Assembly: GCA_963995505.1 (NCBI GenBank)
Contig: OZ023197.1
Location: forward strand, 4,496,121-4,560,120
Origin: Hypericum androsaemum
Taxonomy: Eukaryota; Streptophyta; Magnoliopsida; Malpighiales; Hypericaceae
DNA: 64,000 nt
Direction of reading: 5' to 3'
Shown in pieces: positions 1-11,720 of the stretch. Position numbers and translations under genes: made by a program. Below the pieces are notes generated by a model. The model made no database searches. It worked only from the letters and a program-made list of their open reading frames with translations, and had not been told where the DNA came from. The number at the start of each line of letters is the position of its first letter. Position 1 is the first letter of the stretch.

Positions 1-933
1 CAAAAAGGTGAAGAGGACGGACTTACTGAGTCTCGGGAGGATCGTGGGAGGGTTAAGAATCTAGGAGCAATGTCAGGTAAGTGGAAATCTTAGATCGAAG
101 ATTTTATGATTCTGAACACATATGGCTCAAATTTAGGTTTCTGATTTAATCTGATATTCTGATCTCAGTTCGGATCTGATTTTTGTGATGCATGGGGAAA
201 CCGATTTGATTTTATTTTGTGTACGAATTTGATAAGTTGATTCTGTATACGCTTATGGATCTGACCTCGTTTCTGTTTATTTATGAAATTGATGCTGTTC
301 GGATTTGAGTATAAGTTTCGATGTGAATATGTGAGTATACTGGTCATGTTCTGTTCAGTCATGCGGGATTATTTCTGTACCTTTTGGGCCCTATAGTTCG
401 TACGCATCGCTTTAAAGGGGTACCGGGTAACCCTAGGTGCGTGTGATCAAATGGATAGGGATTGCAGAAATTATCTGGGCTCGTGGGGATACCCTTCTGT
501 CTTTTGGGCCCGTAACGCGGGAACGGAGGGGTACTTTTTGGGCCCCCGAGAATCCTGTCATGAATATGTTCGGCTCCGGAGTCTATGGGTGTTAGTCGGT
601 TAAGGGATCTTCTGTGAATATATTTAATCTTGTTGTGAATATATTTGTGCTTGTTCCACTTACTGAGTTAATCAACTCACGTTAGTCGTATGTGTTTCAG
701 ATGGTTCAGCTAAGGTTCGGGATCGGGAGTAGAGGGTTCAGCTTGCATGCATCATCACTGTTTTCTTGAAAAATAAGGGCGGTTGATTCTCCGACCGCGC
801 GTATTTGGATTTGATGACAATTATCCGTTTTCCCATTTACTAAAGAGTTGGATTTTTATTTGTAATAAAGCCTGATGCCTAGCGGGGTGTTTAAATCCTC
901 GGGCACTGTCACTTCTATTTTCTGGTCGTGACA
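1..933 (+). mobile_element. LTR-like end of a retrotransposon, cut by the window edge
   Basis: This non-coding stretch looks like the right part of a long terminal repeat. It has several blocks with TTTTGGGCCC (about 379-545), a probable polyadenylation signal AATAAA at 864-869 and a CGTGACA end at about 927-933. The start lies outside the window, so neither the paired LTR nor a target duplication can be tested. Gypsy-type is likely from general character only. No coding sequence is present. Confidence 0.4.
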
Positions 934-947
934 TTTTGTCCATTAGG

Positions 948-1440
948 ACTTCCGGTTAGGAATAACCTCTTGTTTTGAAAGTCCTCCGAGCCCAAATGAT
1001 TTAATCGACTCAATAATTAATAAGTTGACTAAATACAAATTCGTAAAGAACATAACGTTCCATGCATGTTCTAAAATTATTCAATTAGACTAATGATAAA
1101 TTGAGATAGCTTGTAATTTTGTTAAATATAAACAAGCCAATCAAGTACATATGGTGATTTGTTAAAGTTTCATACAATGAGCCTTCTTCATATTGCCTTG
1201 CCTTTCTTCTTTAAGAATTCTCATCAATTTTATGCATGTAGTTTTTTACAAATTTTATATTTTCATAATTATGTACTAAAACCAAATCCTTGTTAAAAGA
1301 GATTCAACTAATTTTGGACTCGCACAATTTTTGACCTCTTGTTATGACCCAAGGACTCTAGAATATATTTATTCATTATGTTTGGTCTCTTGTTTTGTCC
1401 TTTCGTACTTCCGGTTAGGAATAACCTCTTGTTTTGAAAG
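948..1440. repeat. 34-bp perfect direct repeat flanking about 425 bp
   Basis: The 34 bases at 948-981 recur exactly at 1407-1440 (they begin ACTTCCGGTTAGG and end GTTTTGAAAG). The DNA between them is AT-rich and belongs to the dispersed repeat described next. The arrangement could be a duplication made when a segment inserted, or an unequal-exchange product. Confidence 0.6.
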
Positions 1441-3130
1441 CCCTTCCAGCCCTACCACCTCTGCAAATCATGTAACAAGTACTGAACCGTCGACAGCCGC
1501 TTTAGCCGTCAGATCCCCGTCATCGTCCACCGGCGCTCCTTTAGGCTCTTATCCAGGCATTAGAAGGCTGCAGTGGCCACCAACGAAACAACAAATGAGG
1601 AGGGGTTGGAGTACGGTAAGAGCCTCGATGGATGAGAAGCCGCGGTCAGTGGTCGGAGAAAGCGCAGTCACGCTGGAGCCAGTCTGACATCGACGTGAAA
1701 AGGGTTGTCTTCGACGAGAGCAGGAATGTCGTCTAGCTATTTGAGTGCGAGGAAACAGACCCTTAAGCTGCCCCATTTTTTGTGGTGGAATGAATGTACA
1801 TGGAGACACTAATGCATTTTTGCTAGACATGCATGTTTCTGATATGGTTGATTTTCTATTAAGGTGTGTAGCTTTTCCATGTGAAGAATGAGAATTTAGG
1901 ATTCGACATTGCAATTTTGGTTCTAAAAAAAGTCAACTAATTTGAAATAAAAGTAGGGTAAAAATTTTAGTTAATAGAAAGAAATATCTAAATATTTCTA
2001 ACAGACATATATCTAAATATGCTTATGTGAACCGTCTCATGATACAATGAGATCAAATCCATTGCTATCCACGAGGCATAATTGATATGTCAATAACACA
2101 AAGAGGTATTTTAACATTCTTTTGAGGATAAGAATGTAATTAGTTAATAGCTAAATTTATTTTGAACAATGGTGGAATGATACGTGCAAAACTAGATGAA
2201 TTTATTTTGTAACTATGACACATGCGAAACTCCAACTTATGTTATATAGAAAGGTAGAATTTTTAAGCTAATTATAATTTAAATATTGCATCCACTTCAA
2301 ATCGGAAGTTCCTAGTCTTGTGTTGAAGGTCAGATTTTCCTTTAAATATTATTAACTTAAAACATGCAAAATGTGTCGTTGTACACTAATTAAGTTCACC
2401 TCTCGAGAACAAATCGATGTCTTGTGCAGCCGAAATGCTACAACTATTAAAGACAATAGTCGATTCATCAATTTTCTCATTTCTATTTTGGGGTATGATC
2501 GCATTTTTTTGTCCATTTGATGATTGGTTGTTGCAAATAGATCTAGTAGCTTTGTAATATAGCCTTGGCATAAAAATAATAAAAAATAAATCAACAGTTC
2601 CATAGATTTGACAAACTGTTTAAATTTCACGACATATAGGCTATTCTATTATGCATCAATTTTGCACCTATAGAATGCAACATGATGATCATTTTCCATC
2701 AAGGCTACCATCTGTCCTCTTACTTAAATGCTTTGTTTTTAAATGTTATATCTATCTTGTGCCATTAAATCAGGTCTAAAATTTTTTAGCAATAGAAAGT
2801 CACAGTCATTCATATATTCTACTACTATGGATATAAAAATATATTAGCATTTTATCTGGCCTTCTCTTACTACTGTATTTCTTCTTCATTTATTTAGTTA
2901 CAATAGATCTTAATTCAAACACTTACAAAAAGATGTTAATTTTAATATAAAATTTAAAATGCTCACAGGCACTGGCAAGGGTTGGAAACCCAATTGTGTT
3001 GCTCTAATTTTCTGGGACAAGTCACATCCACTCGTTTACTATAATTGATATTCTTGATTTCTCGCAAGGATTTATAAAAATTCATACGGCTTCTACTTTT
3101 ATCTGGAATCTGATTTTATCAATATTTTGG
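985..3130. repeat. AT-rich dispersed repeat, copy A
   Basis: Blocks of this stretch recur in the same order at 9301-10496 (copy B) and partly at 10497-10790 (copy C). Shared blocks include GATAAATTGAGATAGCT (about 1091 and 9500), CCTTGTTAAAAGAGATTCAA (about 1288 and 9958), the ATACAATGAGATCAAATCC block (about 2041 and 10079), and CTGGCCTTCTCTTAC (about 2857 and 10184). Copy A carries extra sequence at about 1440-1930 that is more GC-rich and contains a Ser/Thr-rich open stretch of unknown origin. No transposase or gene is recognised. Confidence 0.6.
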
Positions 3131-3852
3131 TGCAATATTTATTAGAGATAAATTTATTTTAGTATCTTGTAGTTTTACCCTTTTCGCGTAGAGTACCATG
3201 TGATTCTAAATTGGTAGTTTAGTACCATGTGATTGACCACCAATTTTCTGGGCAGATCCAGGGCAGCTACCTGTCCAAACCCGCCCGAAATGATGTCGTT
3301 TTGAGACGACATGGAAGACACGTGGTGCCAGAGTGGGCTTGTTTAAAGCTGACGTGTAGTATGGTAAATTACTTGTAGATCCTAATTTTTTTATAATATG
3401 GTAAATTACTCAAAATATATTGTGAAATCAAACAACCAACTCTTCCAATTCACGAACTGAATTAATCTCTTTCATCTCCTTCTACCTCCCTCGCCTACTT
3501 CTTCCTCCTATTCTCTTGTCGCTCTCGCCTCCTATATCCCCTTAGCTCGTTCCATAACCCTAAATTTAGGGTTCCAATCGATGGGCACCAAAGGTTAGGG
3601 GAGGAGCAGGAGGCCGGGGAGCCACCGGGGCACGACCTTCACCTCGATGTGTGTCGCTAGAGGAGCAAGAGGCGTGGGAGCCACAGGTGCAACGGCGTGG
3701 GGCCTGCTCCTAGTCGGGCTCGTCGACAACGGCTTTGTCGTCGAGGGTTAGAGGCCCAGGGTAGAGGACAACATCGACGTGGGGACCGCTGCTCATCAGG
3801 CTCATCGACGGCTTCATCATCGAGGGTTGGAGGCCAAGGGTAGAGGAAGACA
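3131..3852. other. Non-coding stretch before the sterol-methyltransferase fragment
   Basis: No intact gene is seen. An AT-rich part (3131-3470) is followed by a CT-rich, then GC-rich part (3470-3852) with imperfect internal repeats of a GAGGGTTRGAGGCC motif. The GC-rich part may be degraded coding sequence upstream of the methyltransferase fragment, but no protein similarity is readable in it. Confidence 0.4.
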
Positions 3853-4090
3853 TTGGCGTGTGGCCCGGTCCTTATTCGGCTCGTAGGCGGTGGCTTCTTC
3901 TGCCGCCTAAAAGAGATCGAGACCGCCGACAAGGTCCCCGAATTTGTCGACACGTTTTACAACCTCGTCATTGAAGTCTACGAGTGGGGTTGGGGCCAGT
4001 CCTTCCATTTCTCCCCCTCCATCCAGGGGAAGTCCCACTGCGAGGAGATGTCGTGGATCTGATCAAGGTGGGCCAGGGTTCGAGGCATTG
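3853..4090 (+). pseudogene. Sterol C-24 methyltransferase (SMT2-like) fragment, frameshifted
   Basis: The plus frame reads about 60 residues that match the region just before the SAM-binding domain of plant sterol methyltransferases, the enzymes that alkylate the sterol side chain in the ER. Recognisable pieces are LKEIETADKVPEFVDTFYN, EVYEWGWGQSFHFSPSIQGK and, one frame over, VDLIKVGQG. The frame breaks near 4043-4050, after the EEM residues, and is followed by TGA at about 4059. Most of the roughly 360-residue enzyme is absent, including the glycine-rich SAM motif. The fragment ends where the copia LTR begins (about 4091). It is either a dead gene truncated by the insertion or a transduplicated piece. 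SMT2-like is favoured over SMT1 on the KVPEFVDTFYN wording, from memory of the family only. Confidence 0.75.
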
Positions 4091-5374
4091 TGTCTGTAAT
4101 TTGTTAGACACATATAAGTAAATTATGGTTTTAACTCGAGTAAATAAACATAAGCAATACAAAAGAGAAAGGTAGAAGTATGCTCACGATCACACTTGTA
4201 AGTAAGTGTGTAAAACCGTCTTCTTCAAGCTAGGGATTTCGGATGCTATCCTGGACGAGGCCACAGTTTTACCGTGTGCCCTTAAACTCTTATTACCCGC
4301 CTATATGCTTCAGTCCTCCGTGGGTAATAGAGCTCCCAAGGTACAACGCCCAATCACGAGTACTATAGGAAGCACTATAGCACACCTTTCGAACCTTTCG
4401 TAGCCTTAGAACTCCGACACAATGAAAGTGAGAAATGCTATGCTAAGGAGGGAGAAGTAGAGAGCTCTGAAGAGATGAAGAGCTGGGGTGATTTGGAATG
4501 AAGGAGGTGGGCTCCTTTTATAGGCAGCCTTGGACCTCCAACAGCCAAATTTGGATTTAATAGGGCCATTAACCCACCCATTAAATGGGCTGTTACAAGA
4601 CCCATAAAACCCCCATATTCATTAGGCTGTTATCCTATTTATTGGCTTGAATTTAAATTCGAAATTTAAATTCAAAGCCACCTGGAAGGTGAAGAAGATT
4701 CCAGAGTGTGGGCTTGTCCAAACAGAAGTCCAAGAAGCCCAGAGGACTTTTTGGGCCTAGGATCGCTACAACAAGTCCGGCCCAGTTCTAAAAAGATAAG
4801 GCCCTGGAACCTGGAACAATTCCCACAAACCCACAATCCCGCAACCTGCACCCGCACCCGAGCTCGAGCCCGGCCTGGCCCAGCCCGGCCCAGCCCGGTC
4901 CGGTCCGGGACGGGGCGGGGCGGGGCGCGCGCGCGTGCGTGCATGCCGAGCTGAGCCAAGCCGGACGGACGGACGGCGCGAGAAGCTTCTCCCTTCTCCA
5001 CCAGTTTACCCATGCTAGACTTCTAGTCCCTTATAAACTTGTCTCAGCATGGTGCGCTAACCAATGTGGGATTGTGCTTATTTTAATAACAACCATACCA
5101 CTTTAAAGCCAATTTTCATTCACCCCGAGAACTGAATTTTCGCAAGTGTTATATATCGTTACAAAGCTCTATCAACGAGCTTCGTATTGATCTCATAAAC
5201 ACCCAAAATCAATTGGTGTGACCTTCAATTAAATTAGCTCAAAGTTACCTACTAATTACTTAGTTATTATATTTAATTAGGATTCTCCCTCTAATTAAAT
5301 ATTTGGGCCAAATCCCAATACACTCACTTGTATTGGGCCATCTCTTCCTTGGTTAATAAACCAATTCTCCAACA
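4091..5374 (-). mobile_element. 3' LTR of Ty1/copia element (about 1.28 kb)
   Basis: Read on the minus strand the LTR begins TGTTGGAGAATTGG at 5374, directly after a purine-rich tract (5375-5386), and ends near 4091 with AGACA. It has the inverted TG...CA ends expected of an LTR. It contains a very GC-rich block (about 4855-4980). The 5' LTR has been lost, so the left border is judged only from the terminal motif and could be off by a few bases. Confidence 0.7.
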
Positions 5375-5386
5375 ATCCCCCACATG
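5375..5386 (-). other. Polypurine tract of the copia element
   Basis: The minus strand reads CATGTGGGGGAT immediately upstream of the LTR start. This is the position and composition of the plus-strand primer site of an LTR retrotransposon. Confidence 0.65.
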
Positions 5387-5973
5387 AATGCAAATTGGCT
5401 TATATATGATATGAGCCTACCAATGCTACATGCAACTTGGAGTTCTGCGAGAATTTGTTGCATCAGGAAAGGTGGTTGAAAGCCTTGAACCTTCCTTAGT
5501 GAAATACCTTCGGATATACTTGCCAACCAGTGGACGCGATGCCTTGAACTGTTCGGCGTTTCATGTATACCAAGACAAAGGTACTCACACAACTCTTTCT
5601 CAAACCACTACTTGGTTCTTTCGTTGTTGTCCATTTTGGCCCTGGACTGCCTTGGAAACTTCATCGAATGCTCTAGAGATTTAGCCCTTAACTCATCTCA
5701 TAGAAGCGGCCCCTTCACATTCGAAATAGGTGATCTCTTATAAGGAGTATCCTGCCACACCCCACTTATATATATACTCGAAGTATAAGGATCATTAAAA
5801 GCTTAAAGCTTAACCTTCACATGGACAGGTCTATCACTCTTCCATCATAGGAATAGGCAAGGAACTCAATTTCTCGAGTGCTTTGTTCGACCCTAGCCAC
5901 ACAATTTGGTTGTCCCTTTGAACCTGCAGATCAAGATTTACGATCCAGGTTGGGTTGCCATCATGGGTTCAGG

Positions 5974-8900
5974 TCATTTCGTGGGCTTTAATCCCATTCC
6001 CCTCGATGATACCTCAACTTGGTCTCTCGTTAGACCCTTAGTTAATGGATCCGCGATGTTCTCTTTTGACTTTACATAGTCTAAAGATATCACACCCGTT
6101 CTCAATAACGTTCTCACGGATTTATGTCTACGACGTATGTGTCTAGACTTTCCATTATACACATTATTTTGTGCTCTTCCAATAGCTGATTGGCTATCAC
6201 AGTGCATGCTAATGGGAGGCACTGGTTTTGACCACATCGGAATGTCCTCCAAGAAACTTCGGAGCCAATCCGCCTCTTCAGCTGCTAGATCCAACGCTAT
6301 GAATTCTGATTCCATGGTTGATCTAGCAATGCAAGTTTGTTTGCATGATCTCCACGAGACCGGTGCTCCTCCAAATGTAAATATGTATCCGCTAGTGGAT
6401 TTTATATTCTTGGAGTCCGAGATCCAGTTCGCGTCTGAATATCCTTCCAGAACGGCTGGATGTCTCGTATAGTGTAATCCATAGTTAGCAGTGTACCTTA
6501 GATATCTAAGAACTCTAACTATCGCTTTCCAATGTTCATAATTGGGATTACTCGTATATCTCGATAATCTGTTAACCGAGTTTGCAATATCTGGTCTAGT
6601 ACAGTCCATGAGGTACATTAGACTGCCTATAACTCTCGAATATTCTAGTTGTCTCTTACTCTCTCCGCGATTCTTGCAGAGACTCGACACCACTTCCTTA
6701 GGAGTTCTCGCAATTACATTGCTACCCTTATCGAATTTGTCAAGTATCTTTTCGACATAGTGACCTTGGGAAAGCGCGTAACCTTCTGAAGTCTTGGTGA
6801 TTTTCATCCCAAGTATTACATCAGCTTGTCCCAAGTCTTTCATGTCAAAATTTTGTGACAATATTTTCTTGGTAATTTTGATATTATCATTATTACCCAC
6901 GATCAACATGTCATCTACGTAGAGACAAACTATCACATAGTCGTTATCATCTCCTTTCACGTAGACACATTTATCACATTGGTTTATCTGAAACCCGTTA
7001 GATAGCATTACACTATCAAACTTTTCGTGCCATTGTTTAGGTGCTTGTTTTAGTCCATACAAGGATTTTACAAGTTTACACACCTTATGTTCTTTACCTG
7101 GAACCACAAACCCTTCGGGTTGCTCCATGTAAATCTCCTCTTCCAAATCTCCATTAAGGAAGGCCGTCTTCACATCCATTTGATGGATCTCTAGGTTAAA
7201 CAAAGCCGCCAAGGCTATGACTAACCTAATAGATGTTTTCCTGGAGACAGGAGCATATGTGTCAAAATAATCAACACCCTCAGTTTGCTTGTAGCCTTTA
7301 ACAACAAGTCTCGCCTTGTACTTATCCACTATACCATCAGGCTTCATCTTCTTTTTGAAGATCCACTTATGACCCAGTGGTTTACTACCCGGAGGTAGAT
7401 CTACTAGTTCCCAAGTGTGATTATGTAAGATAGACTCTATCTCACTATTCACCGCTTCCTTCCAAAGAGCAGAGTCTGTAGAAGACATTGCTTCTTTGTA
7501 GGTTACTGGATCCTTTTCTAACAGATATGTTAGGAAATCTGATCCGAAGGACTTTTCTTTTCTAGCCCTTTTCCCACGCCTAGGCTCTTCAACTTTATCT
7601 TGAGGTTCCTCTCCCCCCACATTGCTTCCACTTTGGTCAACTTGACGGTCAACACCAGTTCGAGCTCTGTGAGGAAAGTTTTCCTCAAAGAATGAAGCAT
7701 CCCTAGCTTCTATGATAGTATTTACGTGGATATCAGAGTTATCTGACTTGTGTACCAAGAATCGATATGCAGCACTATCTTGTGCATAACCGATAAACAC
7801 ACAATCCACCGTCTTGGGTCCTATCCTTGTCCTTTTAGGAGGTGGGATCGGAACCTTAGCAAGACATCCCCAAACCCTTAGGAATTTATAGCTAGGCGCA
7901 TGACCTTTCCATAATTCATAAGGTGTTTTAGCCAACTTTTTATGTGGTACCCTATTGAGCACATAGTTGGCCGAAAGCACCGCTTCCCCCCACAAATTCC
8001 TTGGTAATTCGGAACTAATAAGCATCGCATTCATCATTTCCTTAAGCGTCCTATTCTTCCTTTCCGCAATTCCATTTTGCTCGGGAGAATAAGGCGCCGT
8101 GGTTTGATGAACGATTCCATTCTCGGCACAAACTTGTGCAAATGGAGATTCATATTCACCACCTCGGTCACTTCGAAGATTTTTGATCTTCTTGCCAAGT
8201 TGGTTCTCAACTTTATTCTTATAGTGAATGAACATGTCTATTGCTTCGTCTTTACTTCTCATCAAGTAGACATAGCAATACCTCGTACAATCGTCGATAA
8301 AAGTTATAAAATAATTTTTACCGCCACGCGTTTGTACGTATTTTAAATCACATACGTCGGTGTGGATTAAATCCAACGGTTCCGTGCTTCGCTCAATCGA
8401 GTGGGAAGATGCTTTGGCATACTTGGCCTCAACACAAGTCTCGCACTTATGTTTGTGATCGATGTTAAACTTTGGTAGTAGGTTAAGTGATATTAGCCTT
8501 TGCAAAGACTTATAGTTCACATGACCTAGTCTACCATGCCATAAATATAACGAATCCCGAGAATAAGCAACCTTCACTTTCTCATTGGCCTTATCGGCAA
8601 CTTTCATTACATTATTGCTAGTGCTAGCCTTATTGGCGGCACCCACATCAATCTTATCACTAGACTTTGCCTTCGGAGCTAAAGTCATTACACTCATCTT
8701 AAAAAGATTGTTGGTCAAGTAGCCCTTGCCAACGAACATCCCTCCCTTGGACATGATGACCTTGTCGGACTCGAACGCAAGCCGAAAGCCCCTCTTGTTG
8801 AGCACCACTCCGGAGATAAGATTCTTTCGAATCTCGGGCACATGCAGCACATCAGTCAAGGTCAGCTCCTTGCCCGAGGTCATCTTCAGCATGACCGTCC

Positions 8901-9300
8901 CCTTGCCTTCAACCTTCGAGACTGCAGAATTTCCCATGTAGCAGTTCTCATCATCGACCGGTTGATAGGTCTTGAACATCCATTTGTTGGCACAAATATG
9001 GCGGGTAGCCCCCGTGTCCACCCACCATTCCTTCGAGTTCCCACCCATGAGGTTCACCTCGGACACAACGGCCGTGAGGTGCATCTCATCGAGGTCGGAG
9101 CTCAAGCTAGCCTCCGCAATGTTAGCATTGGCGGGCTTCTTCTTCTTGCCCTTGCTTGGTCCTGCCGTCTTCTTACCCTCCGTGGCTAGACGTTTGTAGC
9201 AATCTTTGGCATGATGGCCGGTCTTGTTGCAAACAAAGCAGGCACCAGTAAAGCTCTTGTTCTGAGCATCTCCCTTGGAGTCATTTGAGCCAACTCCAGA
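5974..9300 (-). CDS. Ty1/copia Gag-Pol polyprotein, 5'-truncated
   Basis: This is an uninterrupted reading frame of about 1,108 codons for the enzymes of a copia retrotransposon. In order it shows: the Gag zinc knuckle [14 protein letters not shown] (about 9240-9200); the protease site [12 protein letters not shown]; a GAG-pre-integrase segment with [10 protein letters not shown]; an integrase zinc site (HKHKCETC) and core with [14 protein letters not shown] and [14 protein letters not shown]; the reverse transcriptase with [21 protein letters not shown] and catalytic YVDDM; and RNase H with [17 protein letters not shown] and HCDSQSAI. It stops at 5974. The frame is open to 9300, where the sequence switches abruptly to an AT-rich repeat, so the capsid part of Gag, the 5' LTR and the primer-binding site are missing. 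No in-frame stop or frameshift was seen, which implies a fairly recent insertion, but without its 5' end the element cannot be autonomous. Confidence 0.93.
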   Translation of the reverse strand, partial: SGVGSNDSKGDAQNKSFTGACFVCNKTGHHAKDCYKRLATEGKKTAGPSKGKKKKPANANIAEASLSSDLDEMHLTAVVSEVNLMGGNSKEWWVDTGATRHICANKWMFKTYQPVDDENCYMGNSAVSKVEGKGTVMLKMTSGKELTLTDVLHVPEIRKNLISGVVLNKRGFRLAFESDKVIMSKGGMFVGKGYLTNNLFKMSVMTLAPKAKSSDKIDVGAANKASTSNNVMKVADKANEKVKVAYSRDSLYLWHGRLGHVNYKSLQRLISLNLLPKFNIDHKHKCETCVEAKYAKASSHSIERSTEPLDLIHTDVCDLKYVQTRGGKNYFITFIDDCTRYCYVYLMRSKDEAIDMFIHYKNKVENQLGKKIKNLRSDRGGEYESPFAQVCAENGIVHQTTAPYSPEQNGIAERKNRTLKEMMNAMLISSELPRNLWGEAVLSANYVLNRVPHKKLAKTPYELWKGHAPSYKFLRVWGCLAKVPIPPPKRTRIGPKTVDCVFIGYAQDSAAYRFLVHKSDNSDIHVNTIIEARDASFFEENFPHRARTGVDRQVDQSGSNVGGEEPQDKVEEPRRGKRARKEKSFGSDFLTYLLEKDPVTYKEAMSSTDSALWKEAVNSEIESILHNHTWELVDLPPGSKPLGHKWIFKKKMKPDGIVDKYKARLVVKGYKQTEGVDYFDTYAPVSRKTSIRLVIALAALFNLEIHQMDVKTAFLNGDLEEEIYMEQPEGFVVPGKEHKVCKLVKSLYGLKQAPKQWHEKFDSVMLSNGFQINQCDKCVYVKGDDNDYVIVCLYVDDMLIVGNNDNIKITKKILSQNFDMKDLGQADVILGMKITKTSEGYALSQGHYVEKILDKFDKGSNVIARTPKEVVSSLCKNRGESKRQLEYSRVIGSLMYLMDCTRPDIANSVNRLSRYTSNPNYEHWKAIVRVLRYLRYTANYGLHYTRHPAVLEGYSDANWISDSKNIKSTSGYIFTFGGAPVSWRSCKQTCIARSTMESEFIALDLAAEEADWLRSFLEDIPMWSKPVPPISMHCDSQSAIGRAQNNVYNGKSRHIRRRHKSVRTLLRTGVISLDYVKSKENIADPLTKGLTRDQVEVSSRGMGLKPTK

Positions 9301-10496
9301 TTTTGTTGAGAAACATGAATGACATTAACTAGAAATAAAATTTGTTACGAAGAATTTGGTAACTAATTAAGATTTATTCAACTCAAATTATAATTAGTTG
9401 ACTCAATAAAAAATTGTAAACAACATAGAGCTTCCATGCATTCTCTAAATCTTTCTATGGGACCATTGCTTAGTCATTGCTAAACCTAATAAGTGGTGAT
9501 AAATTGAGATAGCTCAAAATTTGTAAAATCTAAGCAAGCCAATCAAATCCACCGTGTGATTTGTTAAGGTTCATCCAATGGGCCTTTTTCATGTAGACGA
9601 TATTGTCACACATGCTTTATTACATTAGTGTTATTTTCTCTAATTTACAAGATGGCCACCAACTAACAACTAAGCCTTAAGGTATTTTATAAACGACTTG
9701 AAATTCTATTTACTAAAAAAATGAATTGAACTTCTACAAACTAAAAAACAATCTATTTTTCTTTGCTTAAAAAAATAGAAATTCATAGACTCAACAACAA
9801 TCGTTAGTATCATAAATCTATTAATATAATGCACTAACATTGTTCCTACTGTGTTTGTTAATAAGTTGATATATATCATTGTTAAATAGTTGAACCTTCT
9901 AAGTGTAGTTTTTTATAAGTAATTTTATAGTTTCGTAATTATCTACAAAAATCATATCCTTGTTAAAAGAGATTCAAATTATTTTAAATAAAAGTAGAAG
10001 CAATTTAGTTAATAGAAATAAATATCTAAGTATTTCTATTACACATATGTCTAAACATTTCACCTGAACCGTCTCGTGATACAATGAGATCAAATCCGCC
10101 GCCATCCACGAGTCTAGCAATAGAAGTCACAATTATTCGTATATTCTCTTACAATGGAGAAAATAAATATCTATCCATTTTGACTGGCCTTCTCTTACGA
10201 CTGAATTTTTTCTTAATTTATTTAATTATAGTATATCTTAATTCTAACACTTATAAAAATTATAAAATCTAACAATAAATTCAAAATACACAGTTGAGTT
10301 GCTTCGATGGCATGTTACAATAATCACATCCGCCTCATTTGCTATAATGGATATTCTTGTTTTGGGCAAGAAAACCATAAAAAGCCATATGTCCTGCTTT
10401 TACTTTTATTTGAAATTTGGTGCGCTATCTACCACATCCTGAATCGAGGTATATTTACCTAAAAATTAAAAAAATAAATATTAGAATCCAAATCAA
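9301..10496. repeat. AT-rich dispersed repeat, copy B
   Basis: This copy is colinear with copy A (985-3130) but lacks several blocks. It begins TTTTGTTGAGAAACATGAAT exactly where the copia reading frame is cut, and the same start recurs at 10497, which suggests a tandem arrangement. No coding sequence is present. Confidence 0.6.
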
Positions 10497-10794
10497 AATT
10501 TTGTTGAGAAACACGAATGATATTATCTAGAAATAAAAATTTGTTATAAAGAATTTGACCACGAGTTTATCCCGAAATTGTTTTAGTAGTTTTAGTTAAT
10601 AGAAATAAATATCTAAATACTACTGATATATAACTAAATATTTTTACCTAATCCATCTCTTGATATGATGAAATCAAATGCGCCACCATCCACGAGGCAT
10701 AATAGAAACACTAATAATATAAAGAATTGTTTTACCATTCTCTGAAAGATAAGAGTAAGAATGCTATTAGGAAATGATAAGAGTAGGAAATGAC
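10497..10794. repeat. AT-rich dispersed repeat, copy C (partial)
   Basis: It starts with nearly the same bases as copy B (TTTTGTTGAGAAACACGAAT). It then carries the AGTTAATAGAAATAAATATC block and the ATCCACGAGGCATAAT block that is also in copy A (about 2069). It is shorter and more diverged and runs into the kinase fragment. Confidence 0.55.
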
Positions 10795-11012
10795 AATGAG
10801 CTCCTGATGATGAATTTTTGGTCCCAACCTGTCGTACGCCTCCTCGCCCAGCACCGGGCGGAGGCGGAGCTCCCTTGGCTAAATGCATTCACCTTCCCGG
10901 AGCTCAAGACCGCAACGCGCGGCTTCAGTAGGGCCTACCTGATCAGGAAGGGAGGGTTCATGTGCGTCTTCCGGGGAGTCGTTATGGCTTCAGATTTCGG
11001 ATTCTCGAATTA
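10795..11012 (+). pseudogene. Receptor-like cytoplasmic kinase (RLCK VII / PCRK-type) fragment
   Basis: The plus frame encodes a segment close to the start of the kinase domain of RLCK-VII proteins, which act in immune and receptor signalling at the plasma membrane. The readable parts are AFTFPELKTATRGFSRAYLI and GGFMCVFRGVV. The glycine-rich loop is degraded: GEGGFG is replaced by RKGGFM. The frame ends at TAA shortly after GVV, and no further kinase subdomains follow. It is therefore a short dead fragment. It lies between the AT-rich repeat and a minisatellite, so it may have been carried there by a mobile element. Confidence 0.7.
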
Positions 11013-11194
11013 AACAGCTCAACCGTCACGGTCTCCAGGCAATGCAAATAACTGACGTATTTATTTTCATAATTTTTGAGGTGTAGTGTTTTGGTCTGGT
11101 AGAAATGTATTAGCAATACAGGGTCACAGGGAATGGATCAACGAAGTGAACTTGTGAGGTGTACTCGTGTATGTGCTAATATTATACTTATTAA

Positions 11195-11720
11195 ATTGAT
11201 TATGGTATGTGTATGTGATTATGGTATATTTAGTTATGTGATTATGGTATGCCCGTGTATGTGATTATGATATGCCTAGTTACGTGATTATGGTATGCCC
11301 GTGTATGCGATTATGGTATACGCGTTCGAGTGATTATGGTATGCTCAGTTCGTTATGGTATATCAATTCGCTTCACTATGATATACCTGTTAAATTGATT
11401 ATGGTATGCATAGTTATGTGATTATGGTATGCTCGTGCAAGTGATTATGGTATACCCATGTACGTGATTATGGTATACCCGTATGATATGCTCGTATAAG
11501 TAATTATGGTGTCCTTGTATATGTGATATTAGTATGCCTTTTAACTTTATTATGGTATAACCATTTATGCGATTTTGATATGCTCGTGTATGCGATTATG
11601 ATATACTCATGTATGTGATAATGGTATACATGTTCAAGTAATTATGATTTTCTTGCTTCACTATAGTATATCAATTCACTTCGTATATCATTATCACTTC
11701 ACTATGTATAATATTTAATA
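11195..11720. repeat. Degenerate 23-bp minisatellite
   Basis: The core GTGATTATGGTATGCCCGTG with a few variable bases repeats about 20 times with a spacing near 23 bp. Neighbouring units alternate between a CCCGTGTAT and a CCTAGTTAC ending. The repeats decay towards the right into GATATGCTCGTGTATG-like units. No ORF is involved. Confidence 0.85.

Noticed and set aside
165..362. Short minus-strand frame in the left LTR-like region
   Set aside because: AT-rich composition, no motif, and it lies within LTR-type sequence.
4672..5013. Arg/Pro-rich frames on both strands in the copia LTR
   Set aside because: They come from the GC-rich block of the LTR; low-complexity translation, no homology, no conserved start.
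11195..11720. CRISPR-like array
   Set aside because: The 23-bp units are contiguous and degenerate with no unique spacers, and the DNA is plant nuclear. It is a minisatellite.
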